Origin: Lachnospiraceae bacterium
GTDB lineage: Bacteria > Bacillota > Clostridia > Lachnospirales > Lachnospiraceae
DNA length: 64,000 bases
Assembly: GCA_024685315.1 (NCBI GenBank)
Contig: JAIKVW010000054.1
Span: 82,171-146,170, forward strand
Direction: 5' to 3'
Within the stretch, counting starts at the first letter, position 1, and every line of letters starts with the position of its first letter. Position numbers and translations under genes: made by a program. The notes below the pieces were generated by a model. That model was given only the letters and a program-made list of their open reading frames with translations. It made no database searches and had not been told where the DNA came from. This document shows positions 44,329 to 51,555 of the stretch, one piece after another.

Positions 44329-44358
44329 GCTCTCAACCGTAAAAAGTTGAGAGCTTTT
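44329..44358 (+). terminator. Intrinsic terminator after the GTPase gene
   Basis: CTCTCAAC and GTTGAGAG around CGTAAAAA, followed by CTTTTT. It closes the transcript that includes the GTPase gene. Confidence 0.88.
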
Positions 44359-44482
44359 TGGTTGCCTAAAGAATAATTGAACAGCATTAAAACCAGTTCA
44401 ACTATATTCCACACTGTCCCGATCCTCCGCACATTTTACATCTCCTCTTTAGAGAGTCATTCACTCTCTGAAAGGAGCCAAA

Positions 44483-44953
44483 ATGAAAAGAGACAATATC
44501 CGACAAAAATCGACAAACATCGGCAGTGTCCAATCGAATTCGACAATCACCCCTAATATCCGACCAAATCGGACAGATAGCAACAAATATCACGTAGCAC
44601 CGGGCAAAAAGGACCGAGCATCAAAGTATAATTATACTGTTATGGATGATGTGACGGTAACCGCTATTGATGGATTTCCCGAGAGGCTCGCCGAGCTGAG
44701 GAACGCAAAAGGTGTTTCCGGCCGTGAGATGAGCCTCTCCCTCGGTCAGGCCGCTGGCTATATCAACAGCATTGAGAACGGGAAAAGTCTGCCATCACTT
44801 ACGATGTTCTTCGAGATATGCGAGTATCTTGAGATAACGCCCTACGCATTCTTCAGCTACACCGCAGCTGATAGTACTGCGGAAAAGAATAAAGGTCTTT
44901 CAGAAGAAGACAAAAAGACGCTTCTTGCGTTGGTCAGGAAACTATGCGAATGA
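44483..44953 (+). CDS. XRE-family regulator with atypical N-terminal extension
   Basis: 156 aa. The helix-turn-helix lies at about residues 63-125 (FPERLAELRNAKGVSGREMSLSLGQAAGYINSIENGKSLPSLTMFFEICEYLEITPYAFF). The first 53 residues are polar and Asn/Ser/Thr/Arg-rich with no fold I recognise. AAAGGAG lies 7 nt before ATG 44483, just after a 7-bp hairpin (arms AGAGAGT and ACTCTCT, 44451-44469). An alternative start at Met54 (44642) would give the bare HTH. The coding sequence of the extension contains clustered TCGACA/TCCGA repeats, possibly an operator. Confidence 0.75.
   Translation: MKRDNIRQKSTNIGSVQSNSTITPNIRPNRTDSNKYHVAPGKKDRASKYNYTVMDDVTVTAIDGFPERLAELRNAKGVSGREMSLSLGQAAGYINSIENGKSLPSLTMFFEICEYLEITPYAFFSYTAADSTAEKNKGLSEEDKKTLLALVRKLCE
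44559..44573. promoter_or_regulatory. TCCGA/TCGGA palindrome within a TCGACA-rich segment
   Basis: TCCGA (44559-44563), CCAAA, TCGGA (44569-44573). Related words TCCGACA, TCGACA and TCGACA occur at 44499, 44510 and 44540 in the same strand sense. They fall in the coding sequence of the XRE protein's odd N-terminus, so DNA binding by that protein may have shaped the codons. Confidence 0.4.
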
Positions 44954-45007
44954 CCTCATCTGGGAAAAGGTCGGGTCATTTCTAGGTATAAAGGAGGATT
45001 AGCTAAA

Positions 45008-45685
45008 ATGGCTACAAAGCTTATTTCAGTAGTGTGTCCGAACTGCGGCGCGACTTTGGACATGGAAGAAGGGCGGAAACAGATCTTCTGCTCGTACTGC
45101 GGCTCAAAGGTTATGCTGGATAACGAAAATGAATATGTCTACCGGCATATCGATGAGGCCGGAATAAAGCACGCCGAGACAGAGCGCCTCGTAGAATTAA
45201 AACGGATGGAGCTCGCAGAGAAAAAACGCGAGGCGAATGAAAAGAGGAAGGCAACCAAGATCAAGATTTCTATCATACTCGGGGTAATTGCCATTGCTAC
45301 TATAGGCATTGGCCTTACTGTTAGTGGATTGGGCGGACTCGCATTAGTTGGATACTTTGCCATATTTGCACTAATGTTCATATGGATGGGCAGCGATAGA
45401 GAAAAAGGAGAAGACGACTATGCCTATGATGGCAAAATCAAAGTTCCATCAGGCATTACCGGCTTCGACAAGAAAAGCTACATCGCTATTGAATCCATGT
45501 TCAAAAGCGCAGGTTTCACGAATGTTAGGTGCGTGCCGGTGTATGATTTAACCACGGGCTTTGTCAAAAAGCCCAACATGGTTTCGTCCATAACAGTTAA
45601 CGGTGAGGAAATATTATCCGGTGGAAGAAGGGTCCTTCCGGATGCGCCCGTGATCATTTCCTACCACGCATTTGCAGGGAGATAA
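45008..45685 (+). CDS. Zinc-ribbon membrane protein
   Basis: 225 aa. N-terminal zinc ribbon (CPNCGATLDMEEGRKQIFCSYCG, two CxxC pairs, residues 10-34), a charged helix (about 50-85), two membrane segments (about 87-107 and 109-128), and a C-terminal domain of about 80 residues beginning VPSGITGFDKKSYIAIESMFKSAGFTNVRCVPV. The C-terminal part has a PASTA-like flavour (GFTNVR...). AGGAGG lies before the ATG. It follows the XRE gene by 54 nt. No function is assigned. Confidence 0.75.
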   Translation: MATKLISVVCPNCGATLDMEEGRKQIFCSYCGSKVMLDNENEYVYRHIDEAGIKHAETERLVELKRMELAEKKREANEKRKATKIKISIILGVIAIATIGIGLTVSGLGGLALVGYFAIFALMFIWMGSDREKGEDDYAYDGKIKVPSGITGFDKKSYIAIESMFKSAGFTNVRCVPVYDLTTGFVKKPNMVSSITVNGEEILSGGRRVLPDAPVIISYHAFAGR

Positions 45686-45770
45686 AAACGGTGATTTAAA
45701 GGGATTCGGTCGGTACGAGAGTGTATGAAAGTTTTGGTATAAATAGCCTCAAATAGTTGGTATTCCTGCT

Positions 45771-45802
45771 TGTGCCCGGCAGATCTCTGCGGGCAGTTTT
45801 AC
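45771..45802 (+). terminator. Probable terminator after the zinc-ribbon gene
   Basis: TGCCCGGCAG and CTGCGGGCA pair with one bulged G around ATCT, followed by GTTTTACG. Confidence 0.6.
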
Positions 45803-45837
45803 GATTTTAATATATAATTCGACTACAGAAAATCTCT

Positions 45838-45869
45838 TGTCCGGCCAACTGCACTCAGTTAGCCGGACA
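45838..45869. repeat. Long imperfect hairpin without T run
   Basis: TGTCCGGC (45838-45845), a mismatch, AACTG, loop CACT, CAGTT, GCCGGACA (45862-45869). Thirteen pairs with one mismatch, no poly-T on either side, in the 354-nt spacer before the AbiE genes. Function unknown. Confidence 0.5.
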
Positions 45870-45988
45870 TCAGTTTATAGTGAGCTTACATATCGGCATG
45901 TAAAGCCTCCATTGTCGTGCCAACGCATCATGATACTCTAATTGTATTCGTACTGTTTTCTGCTTTTATTTTTATCTGCCGAAATTAG

Positions 45989-46017
45989 TTGAAATATTGA
46001 TTAAAACAATGTATACT
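45989..46017 (+). promoter_or_regulatory. Promoter of the AbiE operon
   Basis: TTGAAA (45989-45994), 17 bp, TATACT (46012-46017), about 15 nt upstream of the AAGGAGG ribosome binding site. Confidence 0.75.
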
Positions 46018-46039
46018 CTATATCAAGGAGGTGATTATC

Positions 46040-46618
46040 TTGATTGCGCTTAAAACAGACCAGAAATACTACACGACCGGCGAGCTGAAAGATATGGGGT
46101 ACTCTTACTATAAGATTGGACAGATGGAGATGAATGGTAAACTTCACCGCATCAACCGTACCACATATGAAAATCTCTCCTATACGGGTGATGAGAATGA
46201 TTTCATCAACGCAGCTGCATATGTTCCGGATGGTGTGATCTGCCTGATGAGTGCCGCCAGATACTATGAACTCACAAATTTCCTGCCTGATGTAATTAAC
46301 GTAGCGATTGACCGCAAGAAAAAGGTAAGTACTCTTCCCAATTGGCCGAAAATCAAAGTCTTCTACTTTGACGCGACACGCATGAACAACGGTGTCACAG
46401 AGATTACAGAAGGAGGCGATTCATTTCGCATCTTTGATATCGAAAAGACCGTATCCGATATCATTTATTACCGCAATAAAATAGGTATTGAAGAAACATC
46501 CGAGGTGCTTCGTAATTACCTGAAAAGGCAGGACCGGCAAATAGACCGGCTGTATTCATATGCCAAAATGCTGCGGTGTGAATCGATTATACGGACTTAT
46601 CTGGAGGTGCTTGTTTAA
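46040..46618 (+). CDS. abiEi: AbiEi-family antitoxin (type IV toxin-antitoxin)
   Basis: 192 aa. N-terminal winged-helix of the AbiEi_4 type (KYYTTGELKDMGYSYYKIGQMEMNGKLHRINRTTYEN), and a C-terminal domain with VICLMSAARYYELTN and FDIEKTVSDIIYYRNKIG as in AbiEi/AbiGi proteins. In the family it represses the operon and counteracts the nucleotidyltransferase. The start is read as TTG 46040, with AAGGAGG 8 nt upstream; GTG 46031 lies within the ribosome binding site. It overlaps the toxin gene by one base (TAATG). Confidence 0.87.
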   Translation: MIALKTDQKYYTTGELKDMGYSYYKIGQMEMNGKLHRINRTTYENLSYTGDENDFINAAAYVPDGVICLMSAARYYELTNFLPDVINVAIDRKKKVSTLPNWPKIKVFYFDATRMNNGVTEITEGGDSFRIFDIEKTVSDIIYYRNKIGIEETSEVLRNYLKRQDRQIDRLYSYAKMLRCESIIRTYLEVLV

Positions 46619-47505
46619 TGAATGCAGATTCGGTAAAAGCAAGGCTGAAAAATTTTGCTGTAAGTTCAGGCTGCACATTTCAAGAGGCGCTTGTTTATTA
46701 TGGACTTGAGCGGACGATATACCGTATCTCAGTGTCTCCATATGCCGATCAATTTGTCCTGAAAGGCGGCATCTTCCTTTATGCTATTTTCGACAGAAAT
46801 TATGAACGAGCTACGACCGATGTTGACCTTCTGGCCAGGCGCATCTCAAACAGCGCAGATGAAATGAAAGCTGCCTTCCGTAATATCTTTGCGCAGGATG
46901 CGGATGATGCCCTTATTTTCGATCTCGAATCTATAACGGTGGAAGATATTACAGAGTTTAAAGAATACCATGGATTGCATGTTTCAGCGGTTGCATATCT
47001 TGACCGGACCAGGATTCCCATCGGAATTGATATTGGATTTGGCGATGTGATTTATCCGAATGCTATAGAAATGGAGTTCCCCGTGATCCTGGATATGGAA
47101 GCGCCAAAGGTGAATGCGTACTCTGTAGAATCTTCTATAGCAGAGAAACTGGAAACAATAGTCAAGAACGGCTTCCCCAACAGCCGCTACAAGGACTTTT
47201 ATGATATTTATGTGCTCTCAGAAAAATATACATTCAGCTATGAAAAGCTGCATAATGCAGTCAATGAGACCTTTACTAATCGAAAGACACCTATAACTTT
47301 GGACACAGCTGCATTCGGTGATGAGTTCCTAAATGATGCAATGCACCGGACCAGATGGGACTCTTTTCTAAAAAAGAAAAAAGCGCTTATTCCAATTTCT
47401 ATAGATGATGCCTTGAATCGAATCATAAAATTTGCGGAGCCACTTCTGAATGAATCTGCTAATTCATATACTGAATGGAATCCTCGCGAAGGCCGCTGGA
47501 AATAG
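46618..47505 (+). CDS. abiEii: AbiEii-family nucleotidyltransferase toxin
   Basis: 295 aa. The nucleotidyltransferase core reads FVLKGGIFLYAIFDRNYERATTDVDLLAR: KGG followed by TTDVDLL, the Gly-containing loop and paired Asp residues of DUF1814. Further family features are IGFGDVIYP, ESSIAEKLETIV and SRYKDFYDIY. AbiEii/MenT toxins transfer nucleotides to tRNA or other targets and stop growth on phage infection. Immediately downstream of its antitoxin. Lower GC than the core genes. Confidence 0.88.
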   Translation: MNADSVKARLKNFAVSSGCTFQEALVYYGLERTIYRISVSPYADQFVLKGGIFLYAIFDRNYERATTDVDLLARRISNSADEMKAAFRNIFAQDADDALIFDLESITVEDITEFKEYHGLHVSAVAYLDRTRIPIGIDIGFGDVIYPNAIEMEFPVILDMEAPKVNAYSVESSIAEKLETIVKNGFPNSRYKDFYDIYVLSEKYTFSYEKLHNAVNETFTNRKTPITLDTAAFGDEFLNDAMHRTRWDSFLKKKKALIPISIDDALNRIIKFAEPLLNESANSYTEWNPREGRWK

Positions 47506-47584
47506 AGCAATGTGAGCAAGCAGCGGGGATCATGTAGGCTAAAATGACACAAATCAAGTTTTATTACCGCCAGGAGGCATGATC

Positions 47585-49567
47585 ATGGAATATCAGGGAC
47601 TGAAGTATAAGACCCGCGGAAACGCGGACCCGAAGGGAAAGCCAAGGGTCTATTTCTGCTGCCACGAAGAGGATTTCGGCAAGTTTTTTAAGCCTGTGAC
47701 GGAGGAGATCCTCTCCGTGGTCTCAAATGCCGCGGTCTGGTATTACGACCCCGCGGACGGCATCCCCGAGGACGAAGAGTTCCTCTCCGACCTCTCGCAG
47801 ATGCAGCTCTTTGTCGTGCCTGTCACCGCAAATTTCATTTTAAAAGACAGCCGCGCGAGGACCGTCGAGTTTGCTTTTGCCCGTGAGCACCACATCCCGA
47901 TCCTTCCTCTTATGCAGGAACCGGGGCTTGAGAAGCATTTTAACCGGATCTGCGGGGACCTCCAGTTCCTTGACAGGCGCGCTTCCCATGCAGACCCTAC
48001 AGCCATCCCGTATAAAGAAAAACTAAAGACCTTTCTGGATTCCGTCATCGTCAGCGACGAGACCGCAAATAAAATCCGCGATGCTTTTGAGGCATACATT
48101 TTCCTGAGCTACCGCAAAAAGGACCGCGCCTATGCGCAGCAGGTCATGCGCCTCATCCATCAGAACGAATTCTGCAGGGACGTCGCGATCTGGTACGACG
48201 AGTTCCTGACTCCCGGGGAAGATTTCAACGAAGCGATCTCGCAGGCAATGAAGAAGAGCTCGCTTTTTGCCCTCGTTGTGACCCCGAGCATTCTTGAAAA
48301 ACCAAACTATGTGATGACGACCGAGTATCCGGAGGCAAAGCGCTCCGGAAAGCCCGTGCTGCCGGTAGAAGCGCTTAAGACCAACTCCCTGAAGCTTTCA
48401 TGGAATTATAAAGGGATCGGGACCGCCATTCAGTCTGCGCAGCTTCCGGAAAGGCTTAAGTCTGCGCTGCCTGACGCTGCAAAAGAAAGCGCCGTGGAGG
48501 ACCCTGTCCACGATTACCTTATTGGCCTTGCGTACCTTTCAGGAATAGATGTTGAGATCGACCATGAAAAGGCCTTAAAGCTCATTACCTCCGCTGCGGA
48601 GGCGGAGCTTCCCGAGGCAATGCAGAAGCTAACGGACATGTACCTGCTTGGCGATGGCGTTAAGCGGAACACTTATACTGCCCATGAATGGTATGTGCGC
48701 TACGTAAAAGTCCTTAAAGGCCAGGCTGACGAGGACCCTTCCGAAGAGAATCTGGACCGCTTGTTTAATTCCCTCCTGATCCTTGGAAACATGGAGACGG
48801 AATACACTTTCCCGAAACAGGCCAACAAGACATTTGAAGAAATGCTGCACGTCGCGGAAAAGATGGGCGAGCTCGGATGCTCCAATGCCGGCAGCCGCCT
48901 TCTGCTCAGCTACCGTAAATTCGGGGATATTTCCCTGAAAGAAGGAAGGACAGCTGATGCAAAAGAACTGTTCAGGAAAAGCCTTGAACTTGCTGAGGCT
49001 AAGGCGAGAAGCAGCGGATCCGCGGATGACCGCAGGTACCTGATGCAGGCCTATGAAAGGATGGGCGATATATGCCAGTCGGAAGAAGACCTGAAAGAGG
49101 AAAGAAAATGGAGGTTTAAGAGCCTCAGCATAGCTGAAGAACTTGCCAAAGAGACCGGCACCGAGCTGGAACGCCGGAACATGATCATAAACTACTCGAA
49201 TTACGGGTGCCTCTGCATGGACGACAAGGATATGCCTGAGGCAAAGTCCTGGCTCCTTAAGGCTCTCAGCCTTGCAGAGACTCTCTCTTCGGAGTACCCG
49301 ACGCAGAAGAACCGCTGGCAGGTCTCGTATATCACCGGCCAGCTCGGCTGGAACTGCAAGCTGACGGGGGACCTGTCCGAGGCCAAGGAATGGTTCTTCA
49401 AGAGCTATAAGCTCAGGGCTGCCCTTGCCGCAGAGAGGCTTTCGCCCGAGAACCGCAGGGATCTGGAGGTCGGACTGATAAGGATGGAAGGGATCTGCAG
49501 AGAGCTCGGCGAAACTGAAGAGGCTGACGAATGGCAGGAACGGAAGAAATCCATGTTCCATAGATAA
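47585..49567 (+). CDS. Tandem-TIR protein with Sel1/TPR C-terminus
   Basis: 660 aa. Two TIR-like modules: the first (about 20-150) begins PRVYFCCHEEDFGKFF and includes RTVEFAFA; the second (about 168-265) is a clear TIR (YIFLSYRKKDRAYAQQV, IWYDEFLTPGEDFNEAI, then MTTEYPEA), both keeping a Glu at the position of the NADase catalytic Glu. A Sel1-like repeat (about 305-365) and at least four TPR-like helices-hairpin repeats (about 400-640; units with SYRKFGDISLKEGR, AYERMGDICQSEED, NYSNYGCLCMDDKD, ITGQLGWNCKLTGD) follow. The start at 47585 has AGGAGG 7 nt upstream. Codon use is GC-rich like the core, unlike its left neighbours. NAD+ cleavage triggered through TPR contacts is plausible but unproven. 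Confidence 0.8.
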   Translation: MEYQGLKYKTRGNADPKGKPRVYFCCHEEDFGKFFKPVTEEILSVVSNAAVWYYDPADGIPEDEEFLSDLSQMQLFVVPVTANFILKDSRARTVEFAFAREHHIPILPLMQEPGLEKHFNRICGDLQFLDRRASHADPTAIPYKEKLKTFLDSVIVSDETANKIRDAFEAYIFLSYRKKDRAYAQQVMRLIHQNEFCRDVAIWYDEFLTPGEDFNEAISQAMKKSSLFALVVTPSILEKPNYVMTTEYPEAKRSGKPVLPVEALKTNSLKLSWNYKGIGTAIQSAQLPERLKSALPDAAKESAVEDPVHDYLIGLAYLSGIDVEIDHEKALKLITSAAEAELPEAMQKLTDMYLLGDGVKRNTYTAHEWYVRYVKVLKGQADEDPSEENLDRLFNSLLILGNMETEYTFPKQANKTFEEMLHVAEKMGELGCSNAGSRLLLSYRKFGDISLKEGRTADAKELFRKSLELAEAKARSSGSADDRRYLMQAYERMGDICQSEEDLKEERKWRFKSLSIAEELAKETGTELERRNMIINYSNYGCLCMDDKDMPEAKSWLLKALSLAETLSSEYPTQKNRWQVSYITGQLGWNCKLTGDLSEAKEWFFKSYKLRAALAAERLSPENRRDLEVGLIRMEGICRELGETEEADEWQERKKSMFHR

Positions 49568-49584
49568 AAAGGCAAAAAAATAAA

Positions 49585-49656
49585 GCTAACGGCGGGAATC
49601 GGACCCGCGACCTACGCATTACGAGTGCGTCGCTCTACCGACTGAGCCACGTTAGC
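49585..49656 (-). tRNA. tRNA-Thr (anticodon CGT)
   Basis: 72 nt on the minus strand. Acceptor arms GCTAACG and CGTTAGC pair fully; D arm GCTC/GAGC, anticodon arm ACGCA/TGCGT with loop CTCGTAA, giving anticodon CGT (reads ACG), and T arm GCGGG/CCCGC with TCCGATT. CCA is not encoded. Its 3' end faces the defence island, the side normally used by integrating elements, and is followed by a T run. Confidence 0.93.
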
Positions 49657-49718
49657 CTGTATTTGCCATTATACCATCTTTCGCGTTTTTATCAACAAAA
49701 TTATTTTCCCGGGCACGC

Positions 49719-49748
49719 TTGACAAATCGCGCGTTATAAGTTTATATT
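49719..49748 (+). promoter_or_regulatory. Promoter of the T-box/trpB unit
   Basis: TTGACA (49719-49724), 18 bp, TATATT (49743-49748). Start of transcription near 49755. Confidence 0.75.
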
Positions 49749-49755
49749 ACTTTAA

Positions 49756-50030
49756 ACCGTTGAAGAAGAGTAGTAACTTTCACGCACGGATAAGAGAGAG
49801 CCATGGCAGCTGGAATCATGGCATCACGGCCGAAAGTGAATGGACTTCCGAGGGCGATCTGAACGGGAGTGATCCTCAGTAGGTGAGACGGGGCTGGCCG
49901 CCCGTTATCATATGGCCGGCATGTGAGTGCATGCATAGAGTGGACGTTTTACGTCAAGCCGGGTGGTACCGCAGGAGTTTTCGCTCTTGTCCCTGCATTT
50001 CTTATTTTCGTGCAGGAACAGGAGTTTTTT
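49756..50030 (+). promoter_or_regulatory. Tryptophan-specific T-box leader
   Basis: T-box riboswitch: Stem I with AGTAGTAACTTTC on the 5' side and GAAAGTGAATGGAC on the 3' side, exposing TGG (49841-49843) as the specifier codon for tRNA-Trp. The antiterminator holds the T-box sequence GGGTGGTACCGC (49961-49972). A terminator follows (49984-50024) with TTTTTT (50025-50030). Uncharged tRNA-Trp is predicted to stabilise the antiterminator and turn trpB on. Confidence 0.9.
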
Positions 50031-50085
50031 CTTTTTCCTGCAGCAACAGGCGCACGGCGCCGGAAATTTTTCAGGAGGATGAACC

Positions 50086-51456
50086 ATGAACGAGTCAAAA
50101 ATCCCTTACAAGATCTACCTTTCCGAAGAGGAGATGCCGACCACCTGGTACAATATGCGCGCTGATATGAAGATCAAGCCCGCACCGCTCCTTAACCCCG
50201 GAACGGGCCAGCCGGTTACGCTGGACGAGCTCTCCGCTATCTTCTGCCGCGAGCTCGGCAAGCAGGAGCTCGACAATGACACCCGCGAGTTCCCCATCCC
50301 GCAGGAGATCCTCGATTTCTACAAGATGTACCGCCCTTCACCGCTGGTACGCGCTTACTGCCTTGAAAAGAAGCTCGACACTCCCGCGCATATTTATTAC
50401 AAGTTCGAGGGAAATAATACCTCAGGCTCTCATAAACTTAACTCCGCGATCGCCCAGGCTTACTACGCAAAGCAGCAGGACCTCAAGGGCGTTACCACCG
50501 AGACCGGAGCCGGCCAGTGGGGCACAGCTCTTTCAATGGCGTGCGCTTATCTCGGCCTTGACTGCCAGGTCTACATGGTCAAGATCAGTTACGAGCAGAA
50601 GCCCTTCAGGCGCGAAGTAATGCGCACCTACGGCGCAGCAGTGACCCCTTCGCCTTCGAACACCACCGCAGTCGGCAGGAAGATCCTCGAGGAGTTCCCC
50701 GGGACCAACGGTTCCCTCGGATGCGCGATCTCTGAGGCGGTCGAGGCCGCTGTCAGCCAGGAAGGCTACAGATACGTCCTCGGCTCCGTGCTGAACCAGG
50801 TGCTTCTCCACCAGTCGATCATCGGCCAGGAGACCTATGCGGCCTGCAAAAAGTATGACATAAAGCCCGACGTCATCATCGGCTGCGCCGGCGGCGGAAG
50901 CAACCTCGGCGGACTTATTTCTCCGTTCATGGGCGAAAAGCTCCGCGGTGAGGCTGATTACGACTTCATCGCTGTAGAGCCGGCTTCCTGCCCGAGCTTC
51001 ACCCGCGGCACTTTCGCTTATGACTTCTGCGACACCGGGCACGTCACCCCGCTCGCGAAGATGTACACCCTCGGAAGCGATTTCATCCCGAGCGCGAACC
51101 ACGCCGGGGGCCTTCGCTACCACGGAATGAGCCCTGTACTCTCCGAGCTCTACGATGAAGGATACATGCGCGCGGTAAGCTACGAGCAGACTTCCGTTTT
51201 CGCGGCTGCCGAAGAGTTCGCACGGGTCGAGGGTATCCTCCCGGCTCCCGAGAGCTCTCACGCGATCCGCTGCGCGGTCGACGAGGCTCTCAAGTGCAAA
51301 GAGACCGGCGAAGAGAAGAACATCATTTTCGGCCTCACCGGCACCGGCTACTTCGACCTCTACGCGTACCAGCAGTTCAACGACGGCACCATGAGCGACT
51401 ACATCCCGAGCGACGAAGAGATCGAGAAATATAAGGCAAATCTGCCGAAGATCTGA
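50086..51456 (+). CDS. trpB: Tryptophan synthase beta chain, TrpB2 type
   Basis: 456 aa, longer than the usual 400-aa TrpB1 and with the TrpB2-type N-terminal extension. PLP enzyme joining indole and serine to tryptophan. The PLP lysine lies in NNTSGSHKLNSAIAQAYYAK (about residues 102-121), ETGAGQWG is the COMM/catalytic Glu region, and CAGGGSN is the phosphate-binding loop. No trpA is adjacent, so it may salvage free indole. AGGAGG precedes the ATG. It is alone behind the Trp T-box, and its transcript ends in the hairpin at 51464-51519. Confidence 0.95.
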   Translation: MNESKIPYKIYLSEEEMPTTWYNMRADMKIKPAPLLNPGTGQPVTLDELSAIFCRELGKQELDNDTREFPIPQEILDFYKMYRPSPLVRAYCLEKKLDTPAHIYYKFEGNNTSGSHKLNSAIAQAYYAKQQDLKGVTTETGAGQWGTALSMACAYLGLDCQVYMVKISYEQKPFRREVMRTYGAAVTPSPSNTTAVGRKILEEFPGTNGSLGCAISEAVEAAVSQEGYRYVLGSVLNQVLLHQSIIGQETYAACKKYDIKPDVIIGCAGGGSNLGGLISPFMGEKLRGEADYDFIAVEPASCPSFTRGTFAYDFCDTGHVTPLAKMYTLGSDFIPSANHAGGLRYHGMSPVLSELYDEGYMRAVSYEQTSVFAAAEEFARVEGILPAPESSHAIRCAVDEALKCKETGEEKNIIFGLTGTGYFDLYAYQQFNDGTMSDYIPSDEEIEKYKANLPKI

Positions 51457-51463
51457 AAAGCAC

Positions 51464-51530
51464 AATACCCCTCCCGCAAGAAACGATTAACGTTAGTTTG
51501 TTTCTGCGGGAGGGGTATTTGTTTGTTTTA
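51464..51530. terminator. Terminator of trpB, member of a local hairpin family
   Basis: AATACCCCTCCCGC (51464-51477) pairs with 51506-51519, then a single unpaired A and AGAAAC/GTTTCT extend the stem; T-rich tail on the + strand. The same stem sequence, bulged A and GATT loop start recur at 53694-53762. Confidence 0.8.
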
Positions 51531-51555
51531 ATAATAACTTGCCATCAGCCCGAGA

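Noticed and set aside
44402..44593. 63-aa open frame on the - strand
   Set aside because: Overlaps the hairpin, ribosome binding site and start of the XRE gene; no family resemblance.
48629..49561. 310-aa open frame on the - strand
   Set aside because: Antisense to the TPR part of the tandem-TIR protein.
50533..51465. 310-aa open frame on the - strand
   Set aside because: Antisense shadow of trpB.
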